In this document: one piece after another, positions 1 to 6,696 of the stretch | Position numbering within the stretch: the first letter of the stretch is position 1 | How the letters are laid out: every line of letters starts with the position of its first letter | DNA from: DATHBR01 sp036389955 | Lineage (GTDB): Bacteria > Myxococcota > Myxococcia > Myxococcales > Myxococcaceae | Reading direction: 5' to 3' | Assembly (NCBI GenBank): GCA_036389955.1 | Contig: DASVVJ010000986.1 | Location: 1-10,474 of the forward strand | Length of the DNA: 10,474 nucleotides | Program-made: the position numbers and the translations under genes | Notes under the pieces: model-generated | Databases searched by the model: none | What the model saw: only the letters and a program-made list of their open reading frames with translations | What the model was told of the DNA's origin: nothing

Positions 1-189
1 CTCCTCTGGGCTCGTCCGAGGGCAGTCTATTTCTCCGTCACCCGGCACGACTCGGCTGCCGCCGGCTTCGAGAATTTCTATCCGCAGGTGGAGCTGCCTT
101 TCTCTCAGCGCAAGCTCCCCATGGCGCAGATCGAGCGTCCCGAGGCGCATGAAGCTTTAGCGGCCTGGAAGGCCAGACAGGGCAAGTAG
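1..189 (+). CDS. Nucleoside (guanine-type) deaminase, C-terminal fragment
   Basis: The reading frame is open from the left edge to a TAG at 187-189, so only the last 62 residues are present. The fragment (LWARPRAVYFSVTRHDSAAAGF, then a stretch ending in LPMAQI) matches, from memory, the part of GuaD-type cytidine/deoxycytidylate deaminase-fold enzymes that follows the zinc-binding PCxxC motif; B. subtilis GuaD has a closely similar YWARPKAVFYAAEHTDAAEAGF. Such enzymes hydrolytically deaminate guanine or related purines in the cytoplasm. The catalytic HAE and PCxxC motifs lie outside the window, so activity cannot be judged. The fragment ends in GK and lacks the C-terminal tyrosine that B. subtilis GuaD inserts into the partner active site, so substrate range is open. 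It is convergent with the next gene; the stop codons are 4 nt apart. Confidence 0.72.
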   Translation, partial: LLWARPRAVYFSVTRHDSAAAGFENFYPQVELPFSQRKLPMAQIERPEAHEALAAWKARQGK

Positions 190-193
190 CCCC

Positions 194-505
194 TCATGGA
201 TAGATTTGCAGATATGCAAATCGTCCTCGCTCGCTCACGTCCCCGAAACGGCGATCATAGTCGGCCTTGAGCTTCTTCAGGTGCTCCGAGTCCATGAAGC
301 GCCGCCATGCGGCTTCGTCTACGAATTCATACACCGCTAGATATTGCCACCTGTCCTCGCCCATCAGCGGTTTGAAGCGGCGCCCGCTGATGACACCCTC
401 GAAGGTGAGCAGTTCTGGGATATGGATTTCATCGTACCAGCGATTGAACTCATCCTCCCGCTCGGGTGGGATGGTGGCCTTGACGATATACATCACGCTT
501 CCCAT
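194..505 (-). CDS. Small dimeric alpha/beta-barrel (ferredoxin-like fold) protein, DUF4286/EthD-like
   Basis: This encodes 103 residues with no signal peptide or membrane segment. The pattern is beta strand (MYIVKATI), helix containing WYDEIHIPELL, strand with GVISGRRF, strand QYLAVYEF, helix with WRRFMDSEHLKKL, then strand FAYLQIYP. This is the layout of the small dimeric alpha/beta-barrel proteins (DUF4286, EthD, NIPSNAP-like), in which WYDE.H.PE.L followed by G...GRRF is a common signature. Most members have no assigned substrate, so function is unknown. ATG 505 has GGGAG 7 nt upstream. A second ATG at 493 (MYIV) has GGAAG only 4 nt upstream but would put the first strand at the N-terminus, as is usual. 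The gene follows the Omp85-like gene on the same strand after 54 nt and is probably co-transcribed with it. Confidence 0.8.
   Translation of the reverse strand: MGSVMYIVKATIPPEREDEFNRWYDEIHIPELLTFEGVISGRRFKPLMGEDRWQYLAVYEFVDEAAWRRFMDSEHLKKLKADYDRRFGDVSERGRFAYLQIYP
203..222. other. Perfect 8-bp inverted repeat at the convergent gene ends
   Basis: GATTTGCA (203-210) and TGCAAATC (215-222) are perfect inverted complements around a 4-nt loop. The repeat lies 14 nt after the deaminase stop and inside the last codons (FAYLQI) of the minus-strand 103-aa gene. It is markedly AT-rich against its surroundings. It could form an RNA hairpin on either strand and help end transcription from the deaminase, but there is no T tract, so calling it a terminator is inference. 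Confidence 0.4.
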
Positions 506-559
506 GAGGCGGCTCCCAGGTCGTCAGTCTATTGAGGGGCGGGTGTTCGTGGTGGCCAC

Positions 560-1714
560 TCAGAACATCTGGCCGAAGTTCAGGTACAGGCGCTGGCCGC
601 CCGTCTCGGTGGACAGCGCGTAGTCCATGCGCACCACCGCCGAGCGCCGGGCCAGGCGCAGGCCCGCGCCCACGCCCGGGTGCCACCGGTGCCAGGCCCC
701 GTCCGTGACACCCGGGTGCCACACCCGTCCCACATCGAAGAACGCCGCCAGGCCCAGCCGCACCGGGTGGCCAAAGGCATTCATCTCCGCGGCCCGCACC
801 CGCAGCTCCGAGTTGGAGAACACCTTGATGTTGCCGGCGAAGCGGTTGCGCTCGACGCCGCGCACGCTGCCCATGCCGCCCACACCCTCGGGCGTGCTGA
901 TGCCACCCGTGGTGCACCACTCGAAGAAGGGCACCTCGCCGAACAACATGTCCAGCGTCAGCCGCTGCGCGAACACCACCCGCGAGGAGAGCCGCACGAA
1001 GCGCCGCTCGCTCAGCGTCATCCCCGCGTACTGGTACTTGCTGCCCGTGCTGTACCCCGAGGCCCGCACGCTCAGCTCTTCGATTCCGCCCGTGGTGGGC
1101 TCCAGCTCGTTGTCCCGGCTGTCCCAGAGCACGCCGAAGAGCACCTGGCTCGTCGTGCCGCCCTCGATGCCCACCGGGTTCAGCTCCGCCAGCATGGACG
1201 CCGTGTACGGTGACACGTTCGTGTGGCGCCACGCGTAGCCCACGTAGGCCTGCAGCGGGTGCGACTCACCGAAGGGCCGGCCTCGCAGCCGCAGCGACGC
1301 GCCCGGCGAGCCCCGCGTGTAGTTGTAGTGCTTGTCGCCCTCGTCTCCCTCGAACTCCGGCGCCGAGCTGTTGCCCGCGCCGTAGAACGGGCTGCGCGAC
1401 TCGCGGAAATAGTCGAAGCGGGCCTCCAGCCGCAGCGGGCCGATCAACCGCGGCCCGTCATAACGCACGAAGTGGCTGTGCAGCCCCCGGGTGCTGAACA
1501 GCACCTGCGCCGACATCGCGTGCTTGTACGGCGCCTGGCCCTCGCCATGGAGGTACACATTGCCCAGCACGCCGTAGGTGACGCCCAGATCCGAGTTGAA
1601 GCTCACCAGCGGTATCGCGATGGCATCCACGCCCTCGTCTTGCGTGGGGGGCATCGTGGCCTGAACGGCCGGCGTCGCGCTCACCACGTACAGCAGGAGG
1701 ACGGGAAGAATCAT
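560..1714 (-). CDS. Omp85/BamA-superfamily outer-membrane beta-barrel lacking POTRA domains
   Basis: This encodes 384 residues. Residues 1-19 form a short hydrophobic signal-like segment ending AVQA; it is unusual in having no Lys or Arg before the core, so the start may be mis-set although no better ATG or GTG is visible upstream. The rest is alternating amphipathic strands with aromatic belts. Near residue 284 it carries GSVRGVERNRF, matching the VRGF/Y motif of the Omp85 L6 loop, and it ends in Phe (LYLNFGQMF), the classic C-terminal beta-signal. The whole chain is about the size of a 16-strand barrel, leaving no room for POTRA domains. It therefore resembles the D15/surface-antigen barrel alone, as in POTRA-less Omp85 proteins or the barrel of patatin-type PlpD. 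Passenger or function is unknown. It is divergent from the phosphohydrolase gene and probably heads a transcript that also carries the 103-aa gene. Confidence 0.85.
   Translation of the reverse strand: MILPVLLLYVVSATPAVQATMPPTQDEGVDAIAIPLVSFNSDLGVTYGVLGNVYLHGEGQAPYKHAMSAQVLFSTRGLHSHFVRYDGPRLIGPLRLEARFDYFRESRSPFYGAGNSSAPEFEGDEGDKHYNYTRGSPGASLRLRGRPFGESHPLQAYVGYAWRHTNVSPYTASMLAELNPVGIEGGTTSQVLFGVLWDSRDNELEPTTGGIEELSVRASGYSTGSKYQYAGMTLSERRFVRLSSRVVFAQRLTLDMLFGEVPFFEWCTTGGISTPEGVGGMGSVRGVERNRFAGNIKVFSNSELRVRAAEMNAFGHPVRLGLAAFFDVGRVWHPGVTDGAWHRWHPGVGAGLRLARRSAVVRMDYALSTETGGQRLYLNFGQMF
675..722 (-). repeat. In-frame 12-bp direct repeat within the Omp85-like gene
   Basis: CCCGGGTGCCAC occurs at 675-686 and again at 711-722, exactly 36 nt apart. 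On the coding strand each copy reads as part of WHPGV, giving the protein segment VWHPGVTDGAWHRWHPGV in a predicted turn between late barrel strands. It looks like a small in-frame duplication in a loop; no function is implied. Confidence 0.6.
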
Positions 1715-1751
1715 GCGGCCCCTATGAGAGCCCGAAAAAGCCCTCCTCTTC

Positions 1752-1760
1752 AGTATACCA
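1752..1760 (-). promoter_or_regulatory. Extended -10 promoter element for the Omp85-like gene
   Basis: Read on the minus strand, 1760 to 1752 is TGGTATACT, a TGn-extended -10 with five of six matches to TATAAT. It lies 38 nt before the ATG at 1714, implying a leader of about 30 nt. No convincing -35 is seen, which fits an extended -10 promoter. It falls in the 117-bp divergent intergenic region (1715-1831); no comparable plus-strand promoter was recognised there. Confidence 0.45.
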
Positions 1761-1831
1761 GAAGACAGGCTTCTCTTGGCCGCCTGCCCCTCAGGCGAGC
1801 TCCCACACCGGGGCGGCTGCGCCTACCCCGC

Positions 1832-3421
1832 ATGGCCATCTTCGCTCGTCAGAACGGAGACCGCCTCTTGAGCAGAGATCTCACCTTGGAGTTGCAGCCG
1901 TGGGCCCATGCACTTGCCCGGCGCATTCAACGGAAAGTTCCACCCGCCCTGTCCTCACGGGGACGGAGGCTGCTCGTCGTCCACCTGGATGGGGTTCCCA
2001 AGTCTGTCTTGGAGGAGGCCATCCGTACCCAGCGGATGCCGTTCTTCTCTCAACTGGTGAACTCGGGGGCGTACCACTTCGATGATGCGTTCTGGGGCTC
2101 GCCTGCCTCCACGCCCTACTTCCAAGCGGGGTTGCTGTACGGCATCGAGCACCCGAACCTGCCGGCGTACTCGTGGTTCGATCGCGAGCTGGGGCGCAAG
2201 GTGCAGATGAACACGCCCCGGGACGCGCAGGCCATCGAGCAGCGGCTGGGGAAGAGCTGCGACTCGAGCCTGCTGGCGGATGGTGGGCACACGTACTTCT
2301 CCCTGTTCCAGGCGGGGGCGCGCAACCGGCTGTGCATGAGCACGCTGGCGAGCCTGAAGCTGATGGCGCGCTCGTTGTCCTCGGAGATGGAGGGGCTGCT
2401 GGTGGCGCGCACGGTGAGCCCGGCGGCGTACCTGCGCTCGTTCGGGGCGGACACGCTGCGCGCGGTGCGAGAGGTGTGGCGCTGGGCGCGCGCGCTGGGA
2501 GACTGGCGTCACGAGAAGGGCTTCCTGCTGAGCAAAGTCATGCTGCAGCGGCTGGGCTGGAGCTTCGCGCACACCAAGGCCCTGGTGGACATGGTGCGCG
2601 GGGTGCCCGCCATCTACCTGGTGTTCGGCAACTATGACGAGGTGTCTCACCGGCGCGGGCCGCTCTCGGAGGGCGCGCTGGCGGAGCTGGGCCGGGTGGA
2701 TGCGTACCTGGCCGAGCTGTACGCCATGTCCCGCGTCGTCGAGAACCCGTACGACATCGTCTTCGTGACGGACCATGGCCACGTGGACAGCCTGCCCTTC
2801 GAGCAGCGCCAGGGGCAGCGGCTGGAGGCCATGTTGTTGCGCGGGCCGCCGGTGCCGCTCTCGGCGGACATCGAGCGTGGGCTATTGGATGGGCGTCCGG
2901 CGAACACCCTGCGCGCGCACCGGGGCACGGACACGCCGGTGGTCATCGAGTCGGGCAACTTCGCGCACATCTACCTCACGCGGGACCGGGAGCCGCTGGA
3001 GGCCCGGGAGCTGCTCGCGGAGTACCGGGATGTGGTGGCGCGCGCCTCCCGGCACCCGGACATTGGCATCGTGGCGCTGCGGCGGGGCAGTTCGGCGGTG
3101 GCGCTGGTGAAGGGCGGGGTGTACGGCCCGGACGAGATCGTCAACGCGCCGCTGGCCAGTGAGTTCAGCAAGCGCGCGGTGGCGGACTACCTGCGCGAGC
3201 TGCCGCACCTGAGCACCGCGGGAGACCTGGTCCTCTTCGGCGAAGCGGTGCGGCCCGGCGCCACGGTGGGTTTCGCCTGGGAGTTCGGCTCACACGGGGG
3301 ACTCACCCGCACGGAGACGCGCAGCATGGTGTGCTGGCCGCGCAACGCGCCGGTGGACCTGTCGGGCCTGAGCCACTGTGTGCGCCTGCACCAGCGGCTG
3401 GCAGGGGCCTACCGTGCCTGA
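1832..3421 (+). CDS. Alkaline-phosphatase-superfamily phosphohydrolase/phosphodiesterase
   Basis: This encodes 529 residues from ATG 1832. The metal-site motifs of the type I phosphodiesterase/nucleotide pyrophosphatase branch are all visible in order: VVHLDGVP (Asp53), STPYFQ (candidate nucleophile Ser93 or Thr94), NYDEVSHRRGP (Asp269, His273; the D-x3-H-x2-GP pattern of NPP enzymes), FVTDHGH (Asp314, His315) and GSHGG (His488). All six ligands and a nucleophile are present, so it should be an active two-metal hydrolase of a phosphate ester or diester. There is no signal peptide or TM segment, so it appears cytoplasmic, unlike many NPPs. The substrate is unknown. Start choice is uncertain: ATG 1832 lacks a clear ribosome site, while TTG 1868 has GGAGA at 1856-1860, 7 nt upstream, and would remove 12 residues. 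It overlaps the downstream flippase-like gene by 8 bp, which suggests a shared task, perhaps on a lipid-linked phosphate. Confidence 0.85.
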   Translation: MAIFARQNGDRLLSRDLTLELQPWAHALARRIQRKVPPALSSRGRRLLVVHLDGVPKSVLEEAIRTQRMPFFSQLVNSGAYHFDDAFWGSPASTPYFQAGLLYGIEHPNLPAYSWFDRELGRKVQMNTPRDAQAIEQRLGKSCDSSLLADGGHTYFSLFQAGARNRLCMSTLASLKLMARSLSSEMEGLLVARTVSPAAYLRSFGADTLRAVREVWRWARALGDWRHEKGFLLSKVMLQRLGWSFAHTKALVDMVRGVPAIYLVFGNYDEVSHRRGPLSEGALAELGRVDAYLAELYAMSRVVENPYDIVFVTDHGHVDSLPFEQRQGQRLEAMLLRGPPVPLSADIERGLLDGRPANTLRAHRGTDTPVVIESGNFAHIYLTRDREPLEARELLAEYRDVVARASRHPDIGIVALRRGSSAVALVKGGVYGPDEIVNAPLASEFSKRAVADYLRELPHLSTAGDLVLFGEAVRPGATVGFAWEFGSHGGLTRTETRSMVCWPRNAPVDLSGLSHCVRLHQRLAGAYRA

Positions 3422-4508
3422 GGTCCACCGCCCAGCTCGAGAGAGGGACAGGACGCTCCTCAAGCTGCTGCTGGGCGTGTTGGGAGCGCTGATTTCCGCG
3501 GCGCTCATCTCCACGGCGTTCTACCGCTGGAACCTGAGCGAGCCCGGGCCGCTGCTCATCCCGCGCTTCCCGCTGGGAGAGTTCTTCCGCGAGCTGCCGG
3601 GACACCTGGTGTGGCTCGTCCCGTTCCTGCTGCTGTCCGCGTCGGTGCTGCCGCTCAGAGCGCTGCAGTGGCAGCGCACGCTGAGCAAGCGCGTGCCCTT
3701 CAAGGAGCGCTACCACCTGGTGGCCATTGGCGCCTTCACGCACAACGCGCTGCCCGGGAAGCTGGGCGACATCATCCGTTCGTTCCTGATGGCGCGCACC
3801 CAGAAGCTGCCCTTCCTGCAGTGCCTGGGCTCGGTGGCGGTGTGCAAGCTGCTGGAGTTCGCCGCGCTCATGCTGCTGGTGGCCGTGTCCTTCCTGGGGC
3901 CGTTCGCGGACACGATGGCGCACTTCGCCAAGCCGCTGAAGATCGCGGTGTCGCTGTGCGTCGGCCTGGTGGCGCTGGTGGTGCTGCTGGCCCACTACGC
4001 CCAGCCGCTGTCGCAGTGGCTGCACCGCCGCCACCGGCTGCCGCGCGCGCAGAACCTGCTCCAGCACGTGAGCGAGGGGCTGGGCACCGCCCGCAGCTTC
4101 CGGGGCATGGCGGTGGCGCTCCTGTTCTCCATTGGGCCGGTGCTGGCGCCAGCGTTGGCGTACGGGCTGGCCCTCCGGGGACTGGGCATCACCGGAGGCC
4201 TGTTCGCCGGGGCGGTGGTGCTGGGAGCCATCGCGCTGGGGCAGGCCCTGCCCGGAGTGCCCGCGGGCCTGGGGCTCTACTACTTTGTCACCAGCTGGGC
4301 CGCGCGCAGCCTGGGGGCCTCCGAGGCGGACGCGGCGGCCTTCTCCACGCTCACGCACCTGGGCACGGTGATCAGCCAGGTCAGCCTGGGAGCGATCTCC
4401 GTGCACCAGCGCAAGCTGCGCATGCGCGACCTGCGGCGGGGCGGCAGCCTGGCGCGCAAGGCCACACACCATGTGACGCACGAGGCCGTGGAGCCCCTGC
4501 CGCAGTGA
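3414..4508 (+). CDS. Flippase-like polytopic membrane protein (LPG synthase TM / UPF0104 family)
   Basis: This encodes 364 residues from GTG 3414. AGGGG lies 6 nt upstream and the start overlaps the previous stop by 8 bp; another in-frame GTG at 3378 would add 12 residues but lacks a good site. Several hydrophobic spans are visible, the first near residues 16-35 after a basic N-terminus. Family hallmarks are NALPGKLGDIIRSFLMAR near the middle of the first half and ALPGVPAGLGLYYF near the C-terminal third. The C-terminus is short, basic and cytosolic, with no MprF-type aminoacyl-transferase domain. Members of this family (AglD2/UPF0104, the flippase half of MprF) are thought to move or bind lipids across the inner membrane. 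Tight coupling to the phosphohydrolase suggests that enzyme acts on the moved lipid or its donor; this is inference. Confidence 0.85.
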   Translation: MPEVHRPARERDRTLLKLLLGVLGALISAALISTAFYRWNLSEPGPLLIPRFPLGEFFRELPGHLVWLVPFLLLSASVLPLRALQWQRTLSKRVPFKERYHLVAIGAFTHNALPGKLGDIIRSFLMARTQKLPFLQCLGSVAVCKLLEFAALMLLVAVSFLGPFADTMAHFAKPLKIAVSLCVGLVALVVLLAHYAQPLSQWLHRRHRLPRAQNLLQHVSEGLGTARSFRGMAVALLFSIGPVLAPALAYGLALRGLGITGGLFAGAVVLGAIALGQALPGVPAGLGLYYFVTSWAARSLGASEADAAAFSTLTHLGTVISQVSLGAISVHQRKLRMRDLRRGGSLARKATHHVTHEAVEPLPQ

Positions 4509-4518
4509 GCTGAAGCAC

Positions 4519-4554
4519 CCGGGAGCGAAGCTGCGTCTTCCAGCTGGCGCCCGG
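4519..4554. terminator. Candidate bidirectional hairpin between convergent genes
   Basis: The 47-bp gap between the flippase-like gene and the convergent secreted-protein gene holds nested inverted repeats: CCGGG (4519-4523) with CCCGG (4550-4554), and AGCTG (4529-4533) with CAGCT (4541-4545) around a 7-nt loop, with a small internal loop between. It abuts the TAA of the minus-strand gene at 4556. It can fold in RNA from either strand but has no T tract, so an intrinsic terminator role is only plausible. Confidence 0.4.
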
Positions 4555-4555
4555 C

Positions 4556-5146
4556 TTAGAAGCCGACACCCACCGTGAGGGCGATGCCCGGCTCCCACTT
4601 GGAGCGTGGGTGCAGCAGCTTGGGCGCATGGTAAAAATAGGCGAGGGTGCCTCGGAACTCGCCCACCGCTTCGAGGCCGCCCACCACAGGCACCAGCAGG
4701 CGCAGCGAGCCGGCCAGCTCCGGCCCGGCCGTCTCCACGCCATCGGGCCCGACACCGGTGAACTGGAAGCCGCCCTTGTCCGGGCCCACCTGTACCTCCG
4801 CGATGCCCGCGCCCAGGCGCCCCTGGAGCCAGCCCACCTGCTTCTTCCAGGAGTCCAGCTTCAGAAACACCAGGTAGTGCGACACCGAGGCGGTGGCGCT
4901 GGCTGGCCGGTACTCCGAGCCCGCGCCACAGGCCTCCAGCGAGAGGAGCTCCAACGGCGCCAGCTCCAGGCACACCACGGGCTGGCGGGTGGTGGAGGCC
5001 ACCCCCACGCGCAGGTTGACGTAGTTGCGGGGAGCCGCTTCGGGCGCGGTGTCCTGAGGAACAGCGGGGGCCTCGGCTCCAGCCGCTCCCGCCAGGAGGA
5101 CGGTCGCGGCGAGGGCAGGGCGCAGGGGGCTGGAGAGCAGCTTCAT
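4556..5146 (-). CDS. Secreted, probably outer-membrane beta-barrel protein of unknown function
   Basis: This encodes 196 residues. The N-terminus MKLLSSPLRPALAATVLLA, followed by a small-residue stretch with GAAGAEA, is a clear Sec signal peptide with cleavage probably near residues 24-26. A short Ala/Pro/Glu-rich linker follows, then alternating strands (YVNLRVGV, HYLVFLKL, WLQGRLGAGIAEVQV, AGSLRLLVPVVGG, EFRGTLAYFYHA), ending IALTVGVGF. The C-terminal Phe and amphipathic strands resemble a small 8-strand-like outer-membrane barrel. Two Cys (in VVCLEL and EACGAG) could form a disulfide. I do not recognise a named family. ATG 5146 has GAGGT 7 nt upstream. It is the last gene of the minus-strand run after the desaturase and the 124-aa gene, but a hairpin in the 40-bp gap may uncouple it. 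Confidence 0.78.
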   Translation of the reverse strand: MKLLSSPLRPALAATVLLAGAAGAEAPAVPQDTAPEAAPRNYVNLRVGVASTTRQPVVCLELAPLELLSLEACGAGSEYRPASATASVSHYLVFLKLDSWKKQVGWLQGRLGAGIAEVQVGPDKGGFQFTGVGPDGVETAGPELAGSLRLLVPVVGGLEAVGEFRGTLAYFYHAPKLLHPRSKWEPGIALTVGVGF

Positions 5147-5158
5147 CGGGCGGACCTC

Positions 5159-5181
5159 GGGTCGCGTGCTTCGCGCGACCC
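5159..5181. other. Perfect 8-bp hairpin between two tandem minus-strand genes
   Basis: GGGTCGCG (5159-5166) and CGCGACCC (5174-5181) are perfect complements around a 7-nt loop. The hairpin occupies most of the 40-bp gap, directly after the 124-aa gene stop (5187) and just before the ribosome site of the secreted-protein gene. With no T tract it is more likely an mRNA stabiliser, processing site or weak pause than a full terminator. Confidence 0.45.
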
Positions 5182-5186
5182 CAGGC

Positions 5187-5561
5187 CTACCAGTATCTGC
5201 GGGGCGGCGCGACAGGCGGCGGCGGCGGCGCGGGCACCGGCTCGATCATTCCGAGCCCCATCAGCCGCTCGACGGCGACTTTGACTTCCTTGGCGGTGGT
5301 GCCACAGCTCTCGAGGTTGCGTGCCGCCTCTGGGATGGTCCGGCCTTCGCCGAACTCGACCAGGAACAGCCCATCCTCCGCCCGCAGCCCCAGGGAAGTG
5401 CCCCACGCGGCGCGGGCCGCATCGAACTGGGCGCGCCCCGAGCCCTCCTTGGCGCTTTCGATCATGGCCGAGTAGGCCGTCATCGCCTCGGTGCCCTTGG
5501 GGGACAGCCGGAACTTCTGCGCGCGCCCGAAGCGGACCTTCTCCTCGTTTCCGTCACTCAT
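5187..5561 (-). CDS. Small winged-helix-like protein, translationally coupled to the desaturase
   Basis: This encodes 124 residues starting MSDGNEEKVRFGRAQKF at ATG 5561. The ATG overlaps the desaturase TGA as ATGA, and a strong site (GGAGGTG) lies 4 nt upstream, so this start is secure although the frame stays open further upstream. There is no signal peptide or TM segment. KFRLSPKGTEAM and the helical C-terminal half (IPEAARNLESCG, then KEVKVAVERLMGLGMIEPV) have the look of a winged-helix or helical DNA/protein-binding fold, but I cannot name a family. The tail is a proline run (PAPPPPPVAPP) ending RRYW. Coupling to the desaturase suggests a regulator or partner for it; that is inference. 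Confidence 0.78.
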   Translation of the reverse strand: MSDGNEEKVRFGRAQKFRLSPKGTEAMTAYSAMIESAKEGSGRAQFDAARAAWGTSLGLRAEDGLFLVEFGEGRTIPEAARNLESCGTTAKEVKVAVERLMGLGMIEPVPAPPPPPVAPPRRYW

Positions 5562-6649
5562 ACGGCACCTCCGAGGGCAGGCCGCCCCATGCGTTTGAGC
5601 CAGCGTACATGGCTGCGCAGGGCCGCGCCCACGCTGGTTTGTGCCCGGTAGCGTACGCCGAACTCCTGACAGGTCTGCTCGACGATTCGGGAGAGCGCCG
5701 GGTAGTGCAGGTGGCACACGCGCGGGAACAGGTGGTGCACCGCCTGGAAGTTGAGCCCCCCCAGGTACCAGCTCACCAGCGGGTTCCCTCGCGCGAAGTC
5801 CACCGTCGTCTCCACCTGGTGCGCCGCCCAGTCACGCGGGAAGGACTTTCCGTCCGCGGGCACGTCGGAGAAGTCCGCCTCCTCCACGCAGTGCGCCAGC
5901 TGGAACACCGTGGACAGCGTCAGCCCGAGCACGAAGGACGTCACCGCATAGCCGAGCGCCACCTTCCACAGCGGGTGGTAGAGCGCCGGCAGGAGGATCA
6001 CCCACCCGTAGAAGAGCAGCTTGCCGCCCAGCACTCCCACCAGCTTGCGGCCCGTAGGGCGCGGCATCTTCTGGTGGCCAATGCGGCCGGTGATCATGTC
6101 CTTGAAGTCATCGATGAAGTGCCACTTCAGCGGCAGCAGCCCATAGAGCACCCAGATGTAGACGTGCTGGAAGCGGTGCCCCTTGCGCAGCCGCTGGCTG
6201 GGGGCCAGCCGGCACAGGGGCTGAATGTCGATGTCCTCGTCCAGGCCGGCCACGTTGGGGTGGCTGTGATGGAAGATGTTGTGCTTCCAGCCCCACACGT
6301 ACGAGGAGCCGCCAATCACGTCGAGCATCCACCCGAGCAGCCGGTTGATTTGCCGCCGCTCCGAGTAACCGCCGTGGTTGGCGTCATGCATGATGCTGAA
6401 GCCCACCCCGGCCATGGCCAGCCCCAGGGACACGCAGCCCACGGCCGCGCCCCACACGGTGGCCGCGCCGAACACGAGCCAGAGGTAGGAGGCGACCAGC
6501 CAGGCGAGGATCGCCGCCGTCTTCACGTACATGGCTGGAAGGTCTCGCGGGGAGCGCCCGGTGGCTCCCAGGTACTGCTCAACCCGCGTTTTAAGGTGCT
6601 GATGAAACGGCCCGGCTTCGAGGAACTTCGCCTTCGTTGCTTGTGACAA
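5558..6649 (-). CDS. Membrane fatty-acid desaturase, front-end-like histidine boxes
   Basis: This encodes 363 residues. Three histidine boxes that bind the di-iron centre are intact: HDANH (88-92), HNIFHH (123-128) and QAVHH (302-306, in FQAVHHLFP). Gln replacing the first His of box 3 is typical of front-end (delta-5/delta-6, linoleoyl-CoA-type) desaturases, yet there is no fused cytochrome b5 domain, so electrons must come from a separate ferredoxin or other donor. Hydrophobic spans lie near residues 44-62 and 66-86, and again in the middle. The enzyme would insert a double bond into membrane acyl chains in the inner membrane. The start is TTG 6649; SQATKAKF, then PFHQHLKTRVEQYL fits the family N-terminus, but the purine-rich GGGGA abuts the TTG, so initiation is atypical. 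It follows the tRNA-Leu terminator by under 50 nt and is coupled to the 124-aa gene. Confidence 0.9.
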   Translation of the reverse strand: MSQATKAKFLEAGPFHQHLKTRVEQYLGATGRSPRDLPAMYVKTAAILAWLVASYLWLVFGAATVWGAAVGCVSLGLAMAGVGFSIMHDANHGGYSERRQINRLLGWMLDVIGGSSYVWGWKHNIFHHSHPNVAGLDEDIDIQPLCRLAPSQRLRKGHRFQHVYIWVLYGLLPLKWHFIDDFKDMITGRIGHQKMPRPTGRKLVGVLGGKLLFYGWVILLPALYHPLWKVALGYAVTSFVLGLTLSTVFQLAHCVEEADFSDVPADGKSFPRDWAAHQVETTVDFARGNPLVSWYLGGLNFQAVHHLFPRVCHLHYPALSRIVEQTCQEFGVRYRAQTSVGAALRSHVRWLKRMGRPALGGAV

Positions 6650-6696
6650 TCCCCACCCGCTCTCACGCCACCGTCGACGCTCCTCTTCGTAACACG

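Noticed and set aside
450..1232. Alternative minus-strand open frame within the Omp85-like gene
   Set aside because: It is a +1/-1 shadow frame rich in Gly/Arg/His, overlapping a protein with clear barrel signatures and the small gene downstream.
1223..1831. Upstream extension of the phosphohydrolase frame
   Set aside because: It lies antisense over the Omp85-like gene. Its composition is shadow-like, and the real gene starts after the divergent intergenic region.
3303..4973. Long minus-strand open frame (556 codons) antisense to the flippase-like gene
   Set aside because: It spans two convergent real genes and has low-complexity Gln/Arg/His composition typical of high-GC antisense frames.
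5562..5717. N-terminal extension of the 124-aa gene into the desaturase
   Set aside because: ATG 5561 has a strong GGAGGTG site and ATGA coupling; the extension is an out-of-frame shadow of the desaturase C-terminus.
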